A stretch of DNA of 64,000 nucleotides from Adineta ricciae (GCA_905250025.1 CAJNOJ010000244.1:91404-155403); one strand, 5' to 3'. Positions 1-13,004 are shown, numbered from the stretch's first letter. The notes: generated from the letters alone by a model not told the origin. Translations and numbers: made by a program.

Positions 1-1150
1 TCCCGAAGACCCAACATGTGCATTTCTCGCCGTTTATGATGGACATGGAGGTAAAACGATGTCACATGACGAACTTATTCAAATAGTTTGCTGTTTTTAT
101 TCGTAGGAGCAAAAGTTGCCCAACATTCATGTAAACATCTTCATACTCGCATTGCTAATCAACCAGAATTTAGTGCGTTGATTCAATTAAGCTAGATATC
201 TATTTGATTTCTGTTTAGAAGAGGGAAATATCGAAGCAGCTATTCGAAAAGGTTATTTGGAATTCGATAAAGAAATGTCCGTGGATGAAGATATGAGAGA
301 AGATCTCGCGGGTACAACAGCTATTTGTGTTCTAGTTAAAGATCAAAAACTTTATTGTGTAAGTCTATAAAAGCTTTTCTAAAAAGCAGCGAAGAGACAT
401 TGTCCTATGTTTCAGGGCAATGTTGGTGATAGCCGAGCAATCGCATCAGTGAATGGAAATGTAGAGACATTATCTGTTGATCATAAGCCAAACAATGATG
501 ACGAAAGAAAACGAATCACAGCTGCTGGAGGATGGGTAGAATTCAATCGTGTCAATGGTAGGGAAAGAATTTTGATTTTGATGAATTGAGACATTTTTTT
601 TTTGCATAGGTAATTTGGCATTGTCGCGAGCACTTGGTGACTTTATATTCAAACGCAATACGGACAAACGAGCGGAAGAACAAGTTGTAACAGGTAAGAA
701 AAATGATCAAATCAGTTTTTAGTCACTAAATTATTTAGCTGCGCCGGATGTAACTGTAAAAACCGTTACTGAAGATTGGGAATTCATTTTACTTGCATGT
801 GATGGTATTTGGGACGTACTGAGTAATGAAGAAGTATTGAAATTTGTTCGAGCCCGTGTCGCTCAACAAATGCCACCAGAAACGGTAAACAAACACCGAC
901 AGATTTTCTTCAGGCGAATATGTTTTCACTCTCCCTTATTTAGATCTGTGAGGAGTTAATGACGCGTTGTTTAGCGCCAAATTGTCAAATGGGTGGTCTG
1001 GGTTGTGATAATATGACAGTTGTATTATGTCTTCTACTTCATGGACAACCGTACTCCGTCCTGGCCAGTAAATGTTCAAAGAATCTAGCAAATGGTGATG
1101 TGTCATCCTCGTCGTCGTCATCGCCTACTGAAACAATCCCATCGAAATGA
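1..1150 (+). CDS. PP2C-type Ser/Thr protein phosphatase, 3' part (5' end outside window)
   Basis: A Mg/Mn-dependent protein phosphatase of the PPM/PP2C family, which dephosphorylates Ser/Thr residues. The reading frame joins through seven exons: about 1-50, 107-172, 219-358, 416-557, 610-693, 739-884 and 944-1150, separated by GT-AG introns of about 45-60 nt. Metal-binding and catalytic motifs appear in family order: VYDGHGG near the start, GTTA, GNVGDSRAI, a DGIWD motif, and GCDNMTVV near the end. After the catalytic domain comes a short Ser-rich tail of about 40 residues ending TIPSK-stop. The first visible codons are already inside the domain, so the start codon and the first N-terminal residues lie upstream of the window. 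It resembles PTC2/PPM1A-like members; I do not assign an orthologue. Confidence 0.93.
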
Positions 1151-2342
1151 AGATGAGTTCATTGAATTCAGTAATTGAACAATTTTCGTTTTCTTTTTCA
1201 TACTTGATAATATCGCTGTGTTCCATCATTTTTGAACAGTATGACCTACTGTTATCGGTGACGAGATCAAAAAACAACCACAAAATCCGACTCTCTTTTT
1301 TTTTTCTTTTCTTTTTCTTTATCTATTTCTTTCCTCCAAAAAAATGAAAGACTATTGATGTATAGGTATGCATCAGTGGTGTAAATTAATTTATATGCAA
1401 ACAAGCGCGCGTGTGTGTGTATTCTGTATGACTATTATATATATAAATATATATACATGAGAGACATCGACTGTTGATTTCCAGGAACATAATAAAGAGA
1501 AAAAAGAATGATGTTGACTTTAACCGGATTTTGTTTTTTCCTTTATTCGACGGTTGATTAAAATTGAAAATAGAACACACACACACACACATATTCATAT
1601 TTCTCAGTGTGCCGTTCGAGAGTATGTGCGTGTCTTTTGAGTTGCAAGAGCGTGTGTGTGTGTGCGCTTGAAGTTTCAAACTTCCCTTCTTTCCGACGCG
1701 CATGTGTTTCTATCTGCTTCTTTTGTTCATTGTGTGATAAATAACTGAAACAAATCACGAACTAAATGAAGACAATCTTTGCTCCAAAGTTCATGAATTA
1801 ATTATATGCACTAATAATAAGATTACCCAGACTAGAATGTTTTACTTCAAGATAACGAATAACAAAAGAAAAGATCAATCAAATTTAGATAAGAGGAGAA
1901 TAATGCTGAGCTTTTGTTTCGTATGATCATCACCGGGCCGGAACAGAGTGACTGTAATCTGAATTGAGATATATCAGGTTACATGAAAGATTCGGATGTT
2001 AAATATAGTTTTTGAAAGCCTTTTAATTGTATGTATTCATACAATAAATGATTCCTTTCATGAATATAAAAGTTAGCTGATTATCATTGGAGCATGTTCT
2101 TTGTCTTTATATGGAGAATTAATTCGTATTATCCAGGATAACAGGCAAATATGTTAAGATCCAGTAATCATGTGGTATTGTCTTGGAAAACAAGTACTTA
2201 AACTCTGATTATGGAGAGTGTGTGTATGAATTTAGCAGTTTGATTGGTGATTTTCATCGTTTTTTATTTTTGATAATACAAAACACAAAATAGTAAAAAC
2301 AACCAATAGATTTCTTCCGTATGACCACAATTTTGATTAGTT
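1151..2342. other. Intergenic, with simple repeats
   Basis: No convincing exon seen. It holds a T-rich stretch after the phosphatase stop, a GT tract near 1405-1420, an AT tract near 1437-1456, an AC tract near 1576-1592 and a second GT tract near 1650-1665. Short open frames here are made of repeat-derived residues (His/Thr or Cys/Val runs) and are not supported as genes. Confidence 0.6.
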
Positions 2343-3575
2343 TTAATCGTCTTCGACTTGAACTGTACCACGTATGCGACCCATACGAAGAGCAGCAATG
2401 AGACCAGCCTAGAGAGGATTAGATATCGATCGTAAAATTGATAAGTCAGGGAAAATCAAACAAACCTTGTGACCAGGTGGAGTATATCCACTGACTATTG
2501 ATGGTTGCCACCACCGAAAGAATGGTCGACAGACTAAAAATCGAACAGTTCTGATGGATGCATAGAGAGATTGATAAATACTGCTTACACTCATAGCAAT
2601 ACCGCGAACTCGAGGGCATTATTTTCGTTTCACTTTATATTTATGATTTAATTCCCCAGTTTTCAAGATTGATTTATCAATACGCCCTCTACCAGCGATA
2701 ATGCCTACATCATAAAAAAACCTGCATATCTTTTATTCTAGTAGATTCAGTTGTATCTATATGTATACATATATGCCTTCAGTAAAAGCCTCTAGATATC
2801 GTTTCTTGATCATTCAACGTGTCAGAAACAAGAATTGGAGTATCGTTCATCATGTAGCATATATGTATTGAAAAAGAATTCTGCGTTATATGGATACATA
2901 CCGATCATAAAGCTATTTGTTGATGATCGAATTTTCTTGGCACCTTCAGGATTGTGTGAAACTATAGTAGGTTAATTACCTAAAAAAGAAAAACGAAGAT
3001 GGTTGAATAGAAATGTTGAACTCAGAAAGCTTTTAGTCATCAAAATATAGATCAGTAGTCGAAACAACAGCTTAGAAAAATCTCATCATAGTTCAGACAC
3101 TTACCACCAGGTGCTTCCGCTAATTTACCACGATCACCAGTTGTTTGTTCAATTTGGCAACGATCGTACCTTCTGGCATTTGTCTTAACAGCATTGCATT
3201 ACCAATGGTCAAATGCAGCTATTAAAGAGAATAGCATTTCGAATTAGTTAATGCAAAAAAACACATTCTCAGTCGTTCGTTTACCTTTTTTACCGTAGTG
3301 AATAAATTGTCCAGTGTACATGTCTTCAGCAGCAATTAATAATTCTTTTCGTCTTTTATATCGGTATGGGTCACGGAAGTGTACAAATGCAAGCGGAGCA
3401 CCACGACCTGCATCGGGGATAATATCCGACGAAATCTGGTACTACTTGGACCATCCGAAGCGTTGTTGAATTACTTTAACAACATCGTGTAAATAGCCCT
3501 GCTGTTCAGCATAGTCCAAGGCACGCAATTTAGCTGGACCCTTGCGATGGAAAGTGGTCGATATGCTTGTTCACT
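2343..3575 (-). pseudogene. RPL8: Decayed ribosomal protein L8 (uL2) gene, non-processed
   Basis: Read on the minus strand, ordered pieces match the large-subunit protein RPL8/uL2. They run [121 protein letters not shown] and a final exon AGLIAALRMGRIRGTVQVEDD-stop. The copy is broken. An in-frame TAA replaces a codon just before PRVRGIAM, and the frame changes after MPEGTIVAK and again after FGGGNHQ. About a dozen residues of the loop after SHNPE are missing, and no start or N-terminal MGRVIRGQRKG-type sequence is seen. Intron-like gaps with GT/AG ends persist (for example between GIAMS and SVDHSFGGG), so it is not a retrocopy. A working copy must exist elsewhere in the genome. Confidence 0.85.
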
Positions 3576-4195
3576 GAGCGAGAATGACTCGATTCATCAT
3601 ATCCAAAAGATAGAATCGATAGTTCGATAGCCGAAAAAAACCCGATTTCTAGTCTCTTCTTTCGAAACAGTGGAGGAAATTCATGCATTGGCTACTATCG
3701 ATTACTGTTCAGTTTCGGCCTCTATCATCGATATAATTTCGAAAATTCCAATGAACTTTTCAGTTCATTTATTAAAAGAAATTTCCTGTATCGAAAATAA
3801 ATTAAAATATAAGATTTTTTCTTGAATAAAACGAACTACGAGCGCTACTATCGGCAAATAAAGAAAATCAACCAATCAGAAAATTCGATATATATTCTAA
3901 TGACGTTTATTTGTTTTGCTTATAGATGAAAGCCATAACTAAGAGTTTCCGTTATGTATGATCACGAATATTCCCAATTCTACTCACAAATAATAACGAG
4001 ATTGTATTTTTTTCTCTAATTTGACAAACTCGTACTGTTATTTACTCACGGATTAAATCTAACCTATAGTTAGTTAGTATTAAAGTTTTGAATTGCTTTC
4101 ACAAGAAAGGAGCATTTTTTTTTATCAATCGGATAGCCTTCTCCATAATCGTCCGCTGTTTAGTTCATTTCAGATTAGTCAAATTACCGGTTCAA
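3576..4195. other. Intergenic between decayed RPL8 and V-ATPase G
   Basis: AT-rich sequence with no recognisable exon. It is the shared upstream region of two divergent units. No clear TATA element or repeat was identified. Confidence 0.5.
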
Positions 4196-4662
4196 ATGCT
4201 TCAATCTCGTGGTGTTTCGGATTTGCTCGCTGCCGAAAAGAAAGCACAGGAAATCATCGAAGAAGCTCGCAAACGTACGTTCTGCTATTAAACTTTTTTT
4301 CTTCCTAATTATTCGCCTTGCCGTACTCTAGGTAAAAACAAACGTATCAAAGATGCCCAAAACGAAGCAAAACATGAAATCGAACAATTTAAAGGCGAAC
4401 GCGAACGACGATACAAAGGATTAGAGCAACAAGTAAGCTCTCATTCCTCATTGACAGTTGTCAAAAATGTTTCTTGCGCTTCTCTCGATAGCAAATGGGC
4501 AATCGAACTCAAATGACCGAAGAATCGAATAAAGAAACTCAAACGCAAATAGCTGCATTAAAATCTCAATACGATACAAACAAACAAGATCTCCTCCAAC
4601 GTATAATCACACTTGTGTGTGATATAAAACCGGAGACACACATCAATGCCCGTCTGGAATAA
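4196..4662 (+). CDS. ATP6V1G: V-type proton ATPase subunit G
   Basis: Peripheral-stalk subunit of the V1 sector of the vacuolar H+-ATPase. Exons 4196-4274, 4332-4432 and 4492-4662 join in frame to 116 residues, matching the family's length of about 118. The N-terminus MLQSRGVSDLLAAEKKA carries the conserved G-subunit signature for alpha-helical stalk assembly. It is followed by EEARKRKNKRIKDAQ, the conserved basic coiled-coil segment, and then a Gln/Glu/Lys-rich helix. The C-terminal part has TLVCDIKPETHINARLE, like the VxxVRPEVHxN ending of animal proteins. Introns are 57 and 59 nt. The start is fixed by the conserved N-terminus. An AATAAA overlaps the stop codon region and could serve as a polyadenylation signal. 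Confidence 0.95.
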
Positions 4663-5473
4663 AATACAATACGAACATTCTCATTTTCTTGGTGTTTCCT
4701 TTTTGTACTCATTCCAATATATCAACCTATCGTCTTTATGTATTTATTCATTCTATTTCACAGTTTTATTACTAGAGAACAATTGTCTGTGTCTTTCGTA
4801 ATATATACATATATATCTCTGTTTTATCATAAACTAAATATATAGATCTATTTCATTTAATCAATGACGAAAACAAAAGTTTGAACATAAAAAAGATGCG
4901 AATATTGTGTTGTTCGCAATGAAGAACTCTTTTCGAATATCTCTTCATCTTTTTCTCTTCTACATTATTATTCATTTGTCTGCTGTTTATGGCAATCAAG
5001 TATGCATTCTAATTGCCCATTATAGAAATGATCTTTTCGAGTTTGAAGGCTATTCATTTGTACTACATTTTTTGCGCCACAAGCGACATTCATTTAAAAA
5101 ACCTTAGTAAACAAGTATTCATCAGATTGTACTTTGCTATCGACTTCAAACGATCTGTTTAGATGTTATAATCTTGCAAAATCCACGCTAGTCCGTACAA
5201 CAGAAACTTTGTGTACCGGTGTATTTGTCAAACGAATACTTTTTTCAGTGACTCAGCAGAAGATAAAATAGAATTCAGTTGGGAAATATCATATTTATGT
5301 ATAACTGGCTTCTTTGTTATTAATGTCTTTCTTTGAACGAAAGCACAATGATAGAGAATAAAATACAAACACACAGACAAACAAACAAACATGAGCACAC
5401 GTACAAACGAAAAATAACAACAACAACATCAACAATAGACAACATTGACTAAAAATATTTTCCAATTTTTCAT
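4663..5473. other. Intergenic between convergent V-ATPase G and single-minded
   Basis: Contains short AT repeats near 4800-4815 and an A/C-rich stretch near 5370-5430. A 60-odd-residue open frame at 4919-5107 begins with a hydrophobic segment, but it has no recognisable homologue or splice partners, so I do not call it a gene. Confidence 0.5.
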
Positions 5474-8438
5474 TCAGAAGGCGGTCGTTCCATTCCATCC
5501 ATTGAGAAAATACTGTGGGCTGTCGACAATCACCGACGTATGATGATACGGATGCTCCGTTGGATAATTTGTTGCTACATAGCAATTGTTTGTTGACGAA
5601 TAAAGATCCATTTTATCGGACGGTAGGTTCGTTCCGTAGTCCATGTGAGATAGATGATGATTTTGAAGAGAATGGTCATTATCAAGACGAACTCGTTTAT
5701 TATTTACATCACACAGTGATAATGTTTCACTTGTCGAACTGCGTTTGTTTTGCTGAGATATTAGTGGAGTTTGGATAACTTGTTTCTTCTTATCTATCAT
5801 AGTTGAAGGATGTTGTTGTTGTTGTTGTTTTGAAGGAACCATTTTCGATAAATGAAAATCATTGGTTGAGATTGGTTGTTGCTCATAGTAAAGTGAATTG
5901 TACATTGATAATGAAGAAGATTTGTTATCATCATCTAGATTTGCATATGTAGGAAATGTTGACGGTGTGGTATGTGAAGTTAAGGATGGATAAAGAGGAT
6001 AGTTGCAATAGTTCGTTTGAGGATGATGATGAGGATTGTAATAAATGTCGTCTGAATTATAAGATGTACTAGTCGGTATCGATGAATAATCATCCGAAAT
6101 TATGGTTGGTGAAGGAATCAACTCCGTTTTAGTCGATAGTTTTGGTGAGGATTTACGTTGTTTCATTGCACGATTAGTTTTCAGAACTTTATTTATACAT
6201 ATTCGATTGGTTGTAGATGAAGATGAAGAATTCAAACTTGTATTCGTCGATGAACACTTATCATTATCACCTGAATTGGCAGCTAAAGTCGCTAGAGCTT
6301 GTACCGAACGCATATAGTCCGAAGGCGTTTTCTCTACTTGATCGATAGACAAATGTAAATGTTTCGCTTCCACATCGCTTGAAAAAGCGAAAAGACAAAT
6401 TGATGGAATTTGAAACAAATCAAAACTGAACTTTACCTCAAAGCGTGATTTACACTAACGATCACTTCTGGTCGAGACGAACGACTATTGTGAACAAGTG
6501 TTGCGTAGCTTTGTACTAAATAGAAGAATTTGTATGCAATGACATTTATTCGTGGAATTGCAGCTTACTCCATATCCAACCACCATTTCGCGAAAGAAAA
6601 CGATAGTATCGAGTTGTTACTTGTCCTTTTGTAAGTACTAGAATATATAACGCAAATGAGAATATTCAGTGAACAGCAAAATAGATTCAGTTTGCTTCTT
6701 TTCTAGTGAATGATAGACATAGTAGACTCAATTCGTCTCCTTCTATCACGAAATATTTGAAAACGAACAGACAGCAGAAGAAAGAAATCATTACGTACAA
6801 ACTTGATGAGCCCATCTTAATGCCATTAAATCTTGTGTATGTACATAATGATATAAGGTTCTGTCGACCAGGTCTTGTGGTTCGTATCCGGTGATTTGCG
6901 CCACTCTATCAAAACAACGAAAGTAAATAGATCGATATCAACCTATACTCTTTTAAAATGATTGAATTACACACCTCGAATCAAGAAATAAGAGTTTCAA
7001 ATCTTGCCCGGCACGAAACATGAACATATTGGAATAAAGACGTATCTCCGTGATTGAACAACTCGGCAGAGAGTACCCATATGCAATAAGCCCAACATTT
7101 TGATAGCAATTTTCATTATTAGTCGTTGATCCATAACATGATAATGTATCAAGATTAAATTGTTTGACTTTTAAATATCCAGAGCAGTGAATAACTTTAA
7201 ATCCACTTGCCGTTAAGCCAGCATTTCGCTTGGCCAGTACACATTTCATACGTATGAAAAAGGAACGTTCGATTTCATATTCGCCATTCGCACATATGGT
7301 TTGACTATATGATGGCAATGGCGCTGTTAACACTGCGGCCATCTCTTCGTGATCAATCGGATGAATATATTCATAAATCGAATTTCCTGTTAATTCGACT
7401 TGCGATAAACCAAGATGTGTGGATGCTGTTTCGGATATGTACATGATTTTACCATCGGGACTGACAACAAATAGGAATCCATCTAAAATCTAAAGTTCAC
7501 AAAGGAAAAGAAACAGAATGACAGGAGATTCGTTGTTCTTTTTCACTAACTTGAGTCAATTGAGAATTGACTTCACGTTCGATTGCTGTTTGGGTGAGAG
7601 AACGTGAACCCCAGGCATTGCCGAGTCCTACGAACAAAGAAATACTACACATGTAGATCAAACTGATGACATCGATTCGATTTCGACGAATTTTTCTGTC
7701 CGAGAAATATAATCCAATAGAAATTGAGGAAAATATCTATGCAAAGAGGAATGATGTATTTCAATTACACAGTGAATAATACCAATGTTCATTTTAGTTC
7801 AACTAGAAGATTCATCATCAACGTGTGAAATCTGATTTGAATTTATTTTTATATTGAAATATGAAACATAAATACTGGCATCATTATTGAGAAAAAAACT
7901 CTTCGGATGAGATAAGAAAGAGAGAAAGATTGATTTCAAACTAAACTGATCAAAGTTAGAACGTAGAGAGAAGAAAATATCTTCGAACATCAAGCTGATC
8001 TTTTCTGCTATTTTTAATATAAAACAGCTCGGATAGAATTGTCATGCACAGCAAATAAACTTTTGCCATTTTAATTGTTCCTTTTCCTTCGGTCTAGAAG
8101 AGCGAATCATTTGTAAAGCAACAGAACTCTCTTCTCTTCTCTCTTCTTCAAATGAACTAGAACATGATTTGATGAATGAATATGTGAAAACTGTCGATCT
8201 AGTGTCAATGATGTCATCTTAGCAGTAAAGACGATAGTGAGATGTTCTAGATCATTAGATTACCTTCGGGTACAATAGCACGCATTTTGAGATAGCTTGT
8301 CGTGAGGCGAATAACCGATGCTTTATCCAATTGATCAGTAATTGCATGTGGTAAAGGTAAAAGCTTGGCCAGTTCGAAAAACTCGGCATTCTCTTTCTCC
8401 CGTCGACTTCGCGCTGCATTCTTGGACTTTTCTTTCAT
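5474..8438 (-). CDS. sim: Single-minded (SIM) bHLH-PAS transcription factor
   Basis: Seven exons on the minus strand: 8264-8438, 7551-7627, 6975-7489, 6799-6905, 6569-6637, 6437-6515 and 5474-6377. They join in phase to about 641 residues. The start [19 protein letters not shown] is almost identical to SIM proteins and defines the bHLH DNA-binding region (residues 1-58). PAS-A contains [20 protein letters not shown] and [15 protein letters not shown] contains [18 protein letters not shown] and [13 protein letters not shown], ending before [10 protein letters not shown]. The C-terminal third is low-complexity (Ser, Asn, Gln, His), typical of a transactivation tail, with a short polyGln run near 5811-5830. 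Family knowledge: SIM dimerises with ARNT/tango to control midline and neural genes. The first intron (636 nt) is far longer than the others (about 53-161 nt) and could hold regulatory sites. Confidence 0.96.
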
Positions 8439-9540
8439 TGCTTCGATTCTTAAAGTAGAAAAATAAATGTATTTATACCTAAACATGAAAAACAAAGATC
8501 ATTTTTGAAAACTCGTTTATGACTCTTCAATTAATTCACAATTGTCTACGAACATTCAAACATCTACACACGTTTGCTTCTTTTTACCCTAGTAAATCGT
8601 GCCGATTTGTTTCATTGTCATCTGAGAAATGAATTTCTTGTTTAATGAGAAAAGACGAGAGAAAGGTCTCAGGAAAGAAATTAGCATTGTTAACTAAAAA
8701 AAATCGACATTCTACTTAACGGATCCATCTCATTTGACACGCGCATCTCTGTACATCATTTTCTATTTTTATTTCAAAGCGGCAATCATCTCATCAACAT
8801 TGCCTACTAATTAGTTCAATTTTAGAAAGAATCTAATGCCATACATGTTCATTTCAATCAAAGACTCACTTACCTTAAAGTAGTAAATAATCAATAAAAA
8901 CAAGAACAAGAAGAACAACAACAACAACGGTTTATTAATCCGCTGATGTTGCTGCTATGCTTATAACGCATATGAAACGTCTCTTTTTCTCTTTTTCTTC
9001 TTTCTATATTCATCAGTGAGATGATGTCCGCTATGCACTTATACTCGCATTTCTATTCGCCGACTTAATTCTTCTCATTTTTCTCTTCTTTTTCTTTCTT
9101 TCATAAATCTCATTCATATGATATACCAACAAGCTTAATAATACCAATTTATGAGGAGAATAGTTGTCAATAATCTCTCGAATTGTTTAGGTCGGAGGAA
9201 CAACGATAACGAAAACTGCAAACCATAATGACAATAATAATAATAATAAATTGATCAGACTCTATTTAGGATCTAATAGGCCGAAATAAAACTTTAAATG
9301 TGATTGACCTTCGAAATCGTATATCTTTATCATTTGAGCGTGACCAAATCTCGACATTTTCTTCTTTCTGATAAGTTTCATATGAAGACGAATAGCTTCT
9401 TTGCCTGCTCTATCTCGTTCTTACTCTTGATTGATTTGTCTAACAAGAAAAAAAGAAGAAGAAGAAGAAGAAGAGACCATGTACTACGTTAACTTTTCTC
9501 ACTTCAATTGATTGTATATCCTTTTCTTCTCTTTCAAACA
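8439..9540. other. Upstream region of single-minded
   Basis: AT-rich and without recognised exons. It includes an AAC/AAG-rich stretch near 8900-8930, an AAT repeat at about 9233-9250 and an AAG repeat at about 9448-9472. As the 5' flank of a developmental regulator it may contain enhancers, but no specific site can be named. Confidence 0.4.
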
Positions 9541-9824
9541 CGCGGAGAAAAAGAGGAATTAGAGTGAGATTAACACGAGATACACCTCAACAGGTTCAAA
9601 TACAAAAGAAAGCGGTAGTTGAATCTCTACACAAACGTCTTGTTTTTTTTTATTGAATTACTTGTAACGCAGTTGGCTAATGAAATTGAATCGAGTCGAT
9701 TCAAAGATATATCTACAGCTACACAAAAGCTAGATCGAATAAAGGGTATTTTGCATATATTGCTAATTCTTGTTATTTTGACATTAACACATCAGAGAAT
9801 GTTTGTCAATTGAAAAAGCGATAG
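9541..9824 (+). CDS. Possible 3' exons of an unidentified gene
   Basis: Three open segments join in one frame through good splice sites: about 9541-9614 (ending before GTAGTT), 9673-9745 and 9796-9824. The introns would be 58 and 50 nt, the size typical of this window. The joined peptide reads ...RDTPQQVQIQKKA, then LANEIESSRFKDISTATQKL, then DRIKENVCQLKKR-stop. This is charged, helical and coiled-coil-like. I do not recognise the family and found no start codon or upstream exon. It could be a small real gene, the end of a decayed one, or a chance alignment of splice signals. Confidence 0.3.
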
Positions 9825-11554
9825 GGAAAGGAAGAGAAGGAGAGCTACCTGTGTAGGGGAACGATGAAAAGCAAATATAATCTTTCTGTGAAAAGAGACA
9901 TTGATCAATCGAGCTAGTCTTAGACAAAGAAAAAAGTCAACATTATTATTAAACTTCTGATCAAGCAAGCAATATACATAGGTGGTACGCGTGTCAGACA
10001 AAATACTTCATCTTTTTTTATAGGACGAACGTTTTAAGGTTTGAAATTTGCATGTGAATCATATGGCCGAGTGCAAAATATACGAATAGAAGAGACTATG
10101 AAAGTGCACATGTTGGTTAAAGTTATGAGAACTGTCGTTTTGGTTCATAAGGTTTTGTTTGAAGTTTGTAAATAAAACAACGAAATTTTCAGAATTGGAA
10201 AAAGTCAGACGATTGATAACAGGTCAAAGACAGGCGATAAAGCTCGTTTTTGAAAGCTGATTCCTTCAATCTCGTAAACTCAATAGTTCTCTTTCAAAAT
10301 TTGCTTTTATTCATTATATACAAAGTGTAGCATATTCTACGAATTTGACTTGATAGTTCAAACTAAAATGTGTTGTATGTGCTTTGATCAACTCATTAAA
10401 TCTAATAGCGATATCGACAAGAGATGGCGCTTGTCGTTCATCTTGTATGTCATATTGATAAATCCTGAAGAGGGACCCACCTATCGACATATTTCACACG
10501 AATATTGTAGTTAACTTTTCCATGATATTCAGTACACTCGAATAATATCTGCTCTCGTATCTATTATATCTAAAGACCACGTTATCGGAAAAGCGATTAT
10601 TCTCGTGTGACAGGATACTAAAACATTCCTGCCATGACTGACGAGTTATATCAATCGTAGATCTATACTTGCCAATAGACATTCGGCATTAGTTTCTAGT
10701 TTGTGTTTAAACTACTATGGGAAATGAAGGTCGTAGTGCTGAAAACATATTCGATTTCACTTATTCTATAATACATTATAGCTCCTACAGAATTTCAAAA
10801 AGAAAAGATATCACAACATCTCAAAGTCACGTTCTGTTTTTTTTCATTCATTCCTCATACAATTACGATTCGAAGTAATTCCCATTATGAACACTGCGTT
10901 CGAAATTTAATCGAATATTTCACACTAACCTCTACCTCAAGTTTTGAACTTCTATGAAGCAAATTCATCATACGAGATATTCCACTTTGAAAGCAATACA
11001 AACACTGGACTATATCTAAGTTCTAATAGATATCTTTAAAGACAAAACCTATTCTTGAACTCTCACAAGCATTTGCAAAGTATTCATCCATCTATTCTTC
11101 TTCACTGCATTGTAATCATGTCTAGCATACCTGTCAAAATCATTTGTCGTCATATTTGTATCGCCGTCCATATGCACTTGTTGAATAAATGTATGATTTT
11201 GTATCATATTTTCATTGTTAATATCGATCATTGATGATATTCGTATAAATTGAAAGCAAATCGAATAATCTTGAAAAGAACTCGCTTGGACACCAGGTTT
11301 TTCTGTCTAGATATGTTGTGTATAGAATTCAGTCACATCATCATCATGTTCAAGTAAACAACCGTTTGTCGTTGCCTTTTGTCTGTCTTGTCGATTCGTT
11401 CGCTGATTGCTCGTTTTACTTGTACGATAAATATTCTTCTCCACGAATCACGTTCGACAAAGTTCAACGTCTCGTTCTTTTTTTGCTACCGTTTAGTTTT
11501 TATTTTACCGACGCTAAAGAGAAAAAAAAGAGACAATTGATCTATTAGTTTATT

Positions 11555-11585
<31 letters not shown>

Positions 11586-13004
11586 ATCGATTTCGTTATT
11601 CTTTGTTAACAGTGATGGATAATGGAGAGAAAGAGAGAGAGAGAGAGCTTACATTACTCGCCGACATTACTAATGACAAATATTTAATCTCTTGTGCGAA
11701 GGAGGAGTATACACATATAAACGATGAACGTAGGAGAAAGAGGAAAAAAATCGATTTTCTACCAATCGAATTGAAATCGATCTGAATAAGAAACGATCAC
11801 CAATCATTTTCTCATACGACGCTTGATATTTGTTCAGTTTAATCAAGAATTCTGTCTAGTTTAGTAATGATTAGATCATAAAAGACTTGAATTCATTTGA
11901 AGCAATATCTTTTTCTCACAATTTGCTGTTAGAAAATATTATCAATGATAGTGGTACTTCATAGAATTTTTTGCTTGTTCCCATTTATTCTTTTGTTGAT
12001 TGAACATGACAAAATCTCGATGGATATTGCTTACCTATTTGAAGAAAAAAAAATAGACGGACAGAGAAAATTGTTCGTTCTCGCAGTAGCTCGATTCTTT
12101 AGATGTTGAATGTGAAATGAGAAACTATGTTTGTTAATCATTTACGAACGCCAGCAACAATGTCAATGCTGCCATCCTATTGTATAGCAGACAAGGATAT
12201 GTTACACAAACCGGAAGAAGTTTAAACATCCGTTTTTTCTTATTTAAAACAATAGATCGATTGAAAGCTAATATGAACAACGCTTCTTCACACCTTTTGG
12301 ATATTTATCAACAATCAAGGCATACAGTGATATGTATATAGAAACATATACATGAGAAAAACTGAACGTAATGCAGTTGTAATTATCGAGTATATGACAT
12401 CGAATCAAGATTGATGGTTTTGTTTTCACTTTCGAAATCACAGTGTTAAGGTTATCAGTAAGTAAATGGCATTTAGAGAAAGAAATCGATCGGCTGCAGT
12501 TTGTGAGTCAAGGAACTATCGAATGATTTATTAGGAATGAATATATAACTTTCTGTCTGAGCATGTATAGAGAATGATTCGATAGAAATGAGCAAATATA
12601 GTTCGTTACTAAGTGTATTCGAGCTTCTACAACTCCTGTATATTGTACCGTCGGCTGTGAAAATATATGACGGATACTTTAATTGAATCTATACGAAAAA
12701 CTGTATACTGTTGATTACACATCTGAATAATTAGTCCAGTCTAGTTTTCTATTAGAGATTAATGATGAACGAATTGTTTGATCATGGTTTCGCATGTATG
12801 AGAGGTCTATTAACGTCCATCTATCGAACAAGCTTTTGCTTTCGCAAAGAACTGCTAGTGCCTATTAGACAAGAATCTGATTGGTAGATGATCTGTCCAG
12901 TCGCGGCACATCATCAACATCCCGAATTTGTTGTTTGTTTTCTTCTTTCTCACTGCTACTCTATCTTTTATTGCTTATTTGTTTGAAATATAGAATAATC
13001 AAAC
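9825..13004. other. Long gene-poor stretch with CT/GA repeats
   Basis: No supported exon in about 3.2 kb. The clearest structure is a CT tract near 11554-11585 followed about 40 nt later by a GA tract near 11625-11647. Isolated open frames of 60-80 codons occur on both strands, but none shows a domain, conserved motif or splice partner. Confidence 0.45.
11554..11647. repeat. Paired CT and GA microsatellites in inverted arrangement
   Basis: A run of about sixteen CT dinucleotides is followed about 40 nt later by about eleven GA dinucleotides. The two arms are complementary, so the DNA or a transcript could fold into a long hairpin. Confidence 0.8.

Noticed and set aside
4919..5107. Open frame starting with a hydrophobic, signal-peptide-like segment
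   Set aside because: No homologue, no splice partners, and the rest of the frame is Phe/His/Arg-rich noise; it lies in an AT-rich intergenic region.
5811..5830. Trinucleotide TTG repeat
   Set aside because: It simply encodes a Gln run in the C-terminal tail of single-minded on the minus strand.
9642..9672. A 31-nt intron between GTCTT and TTGGCT in the orphan exons
   Set aside because: Too short for the spliceosome in this gene set; the donor at 9615 gives a 58-nt intron of normal size.
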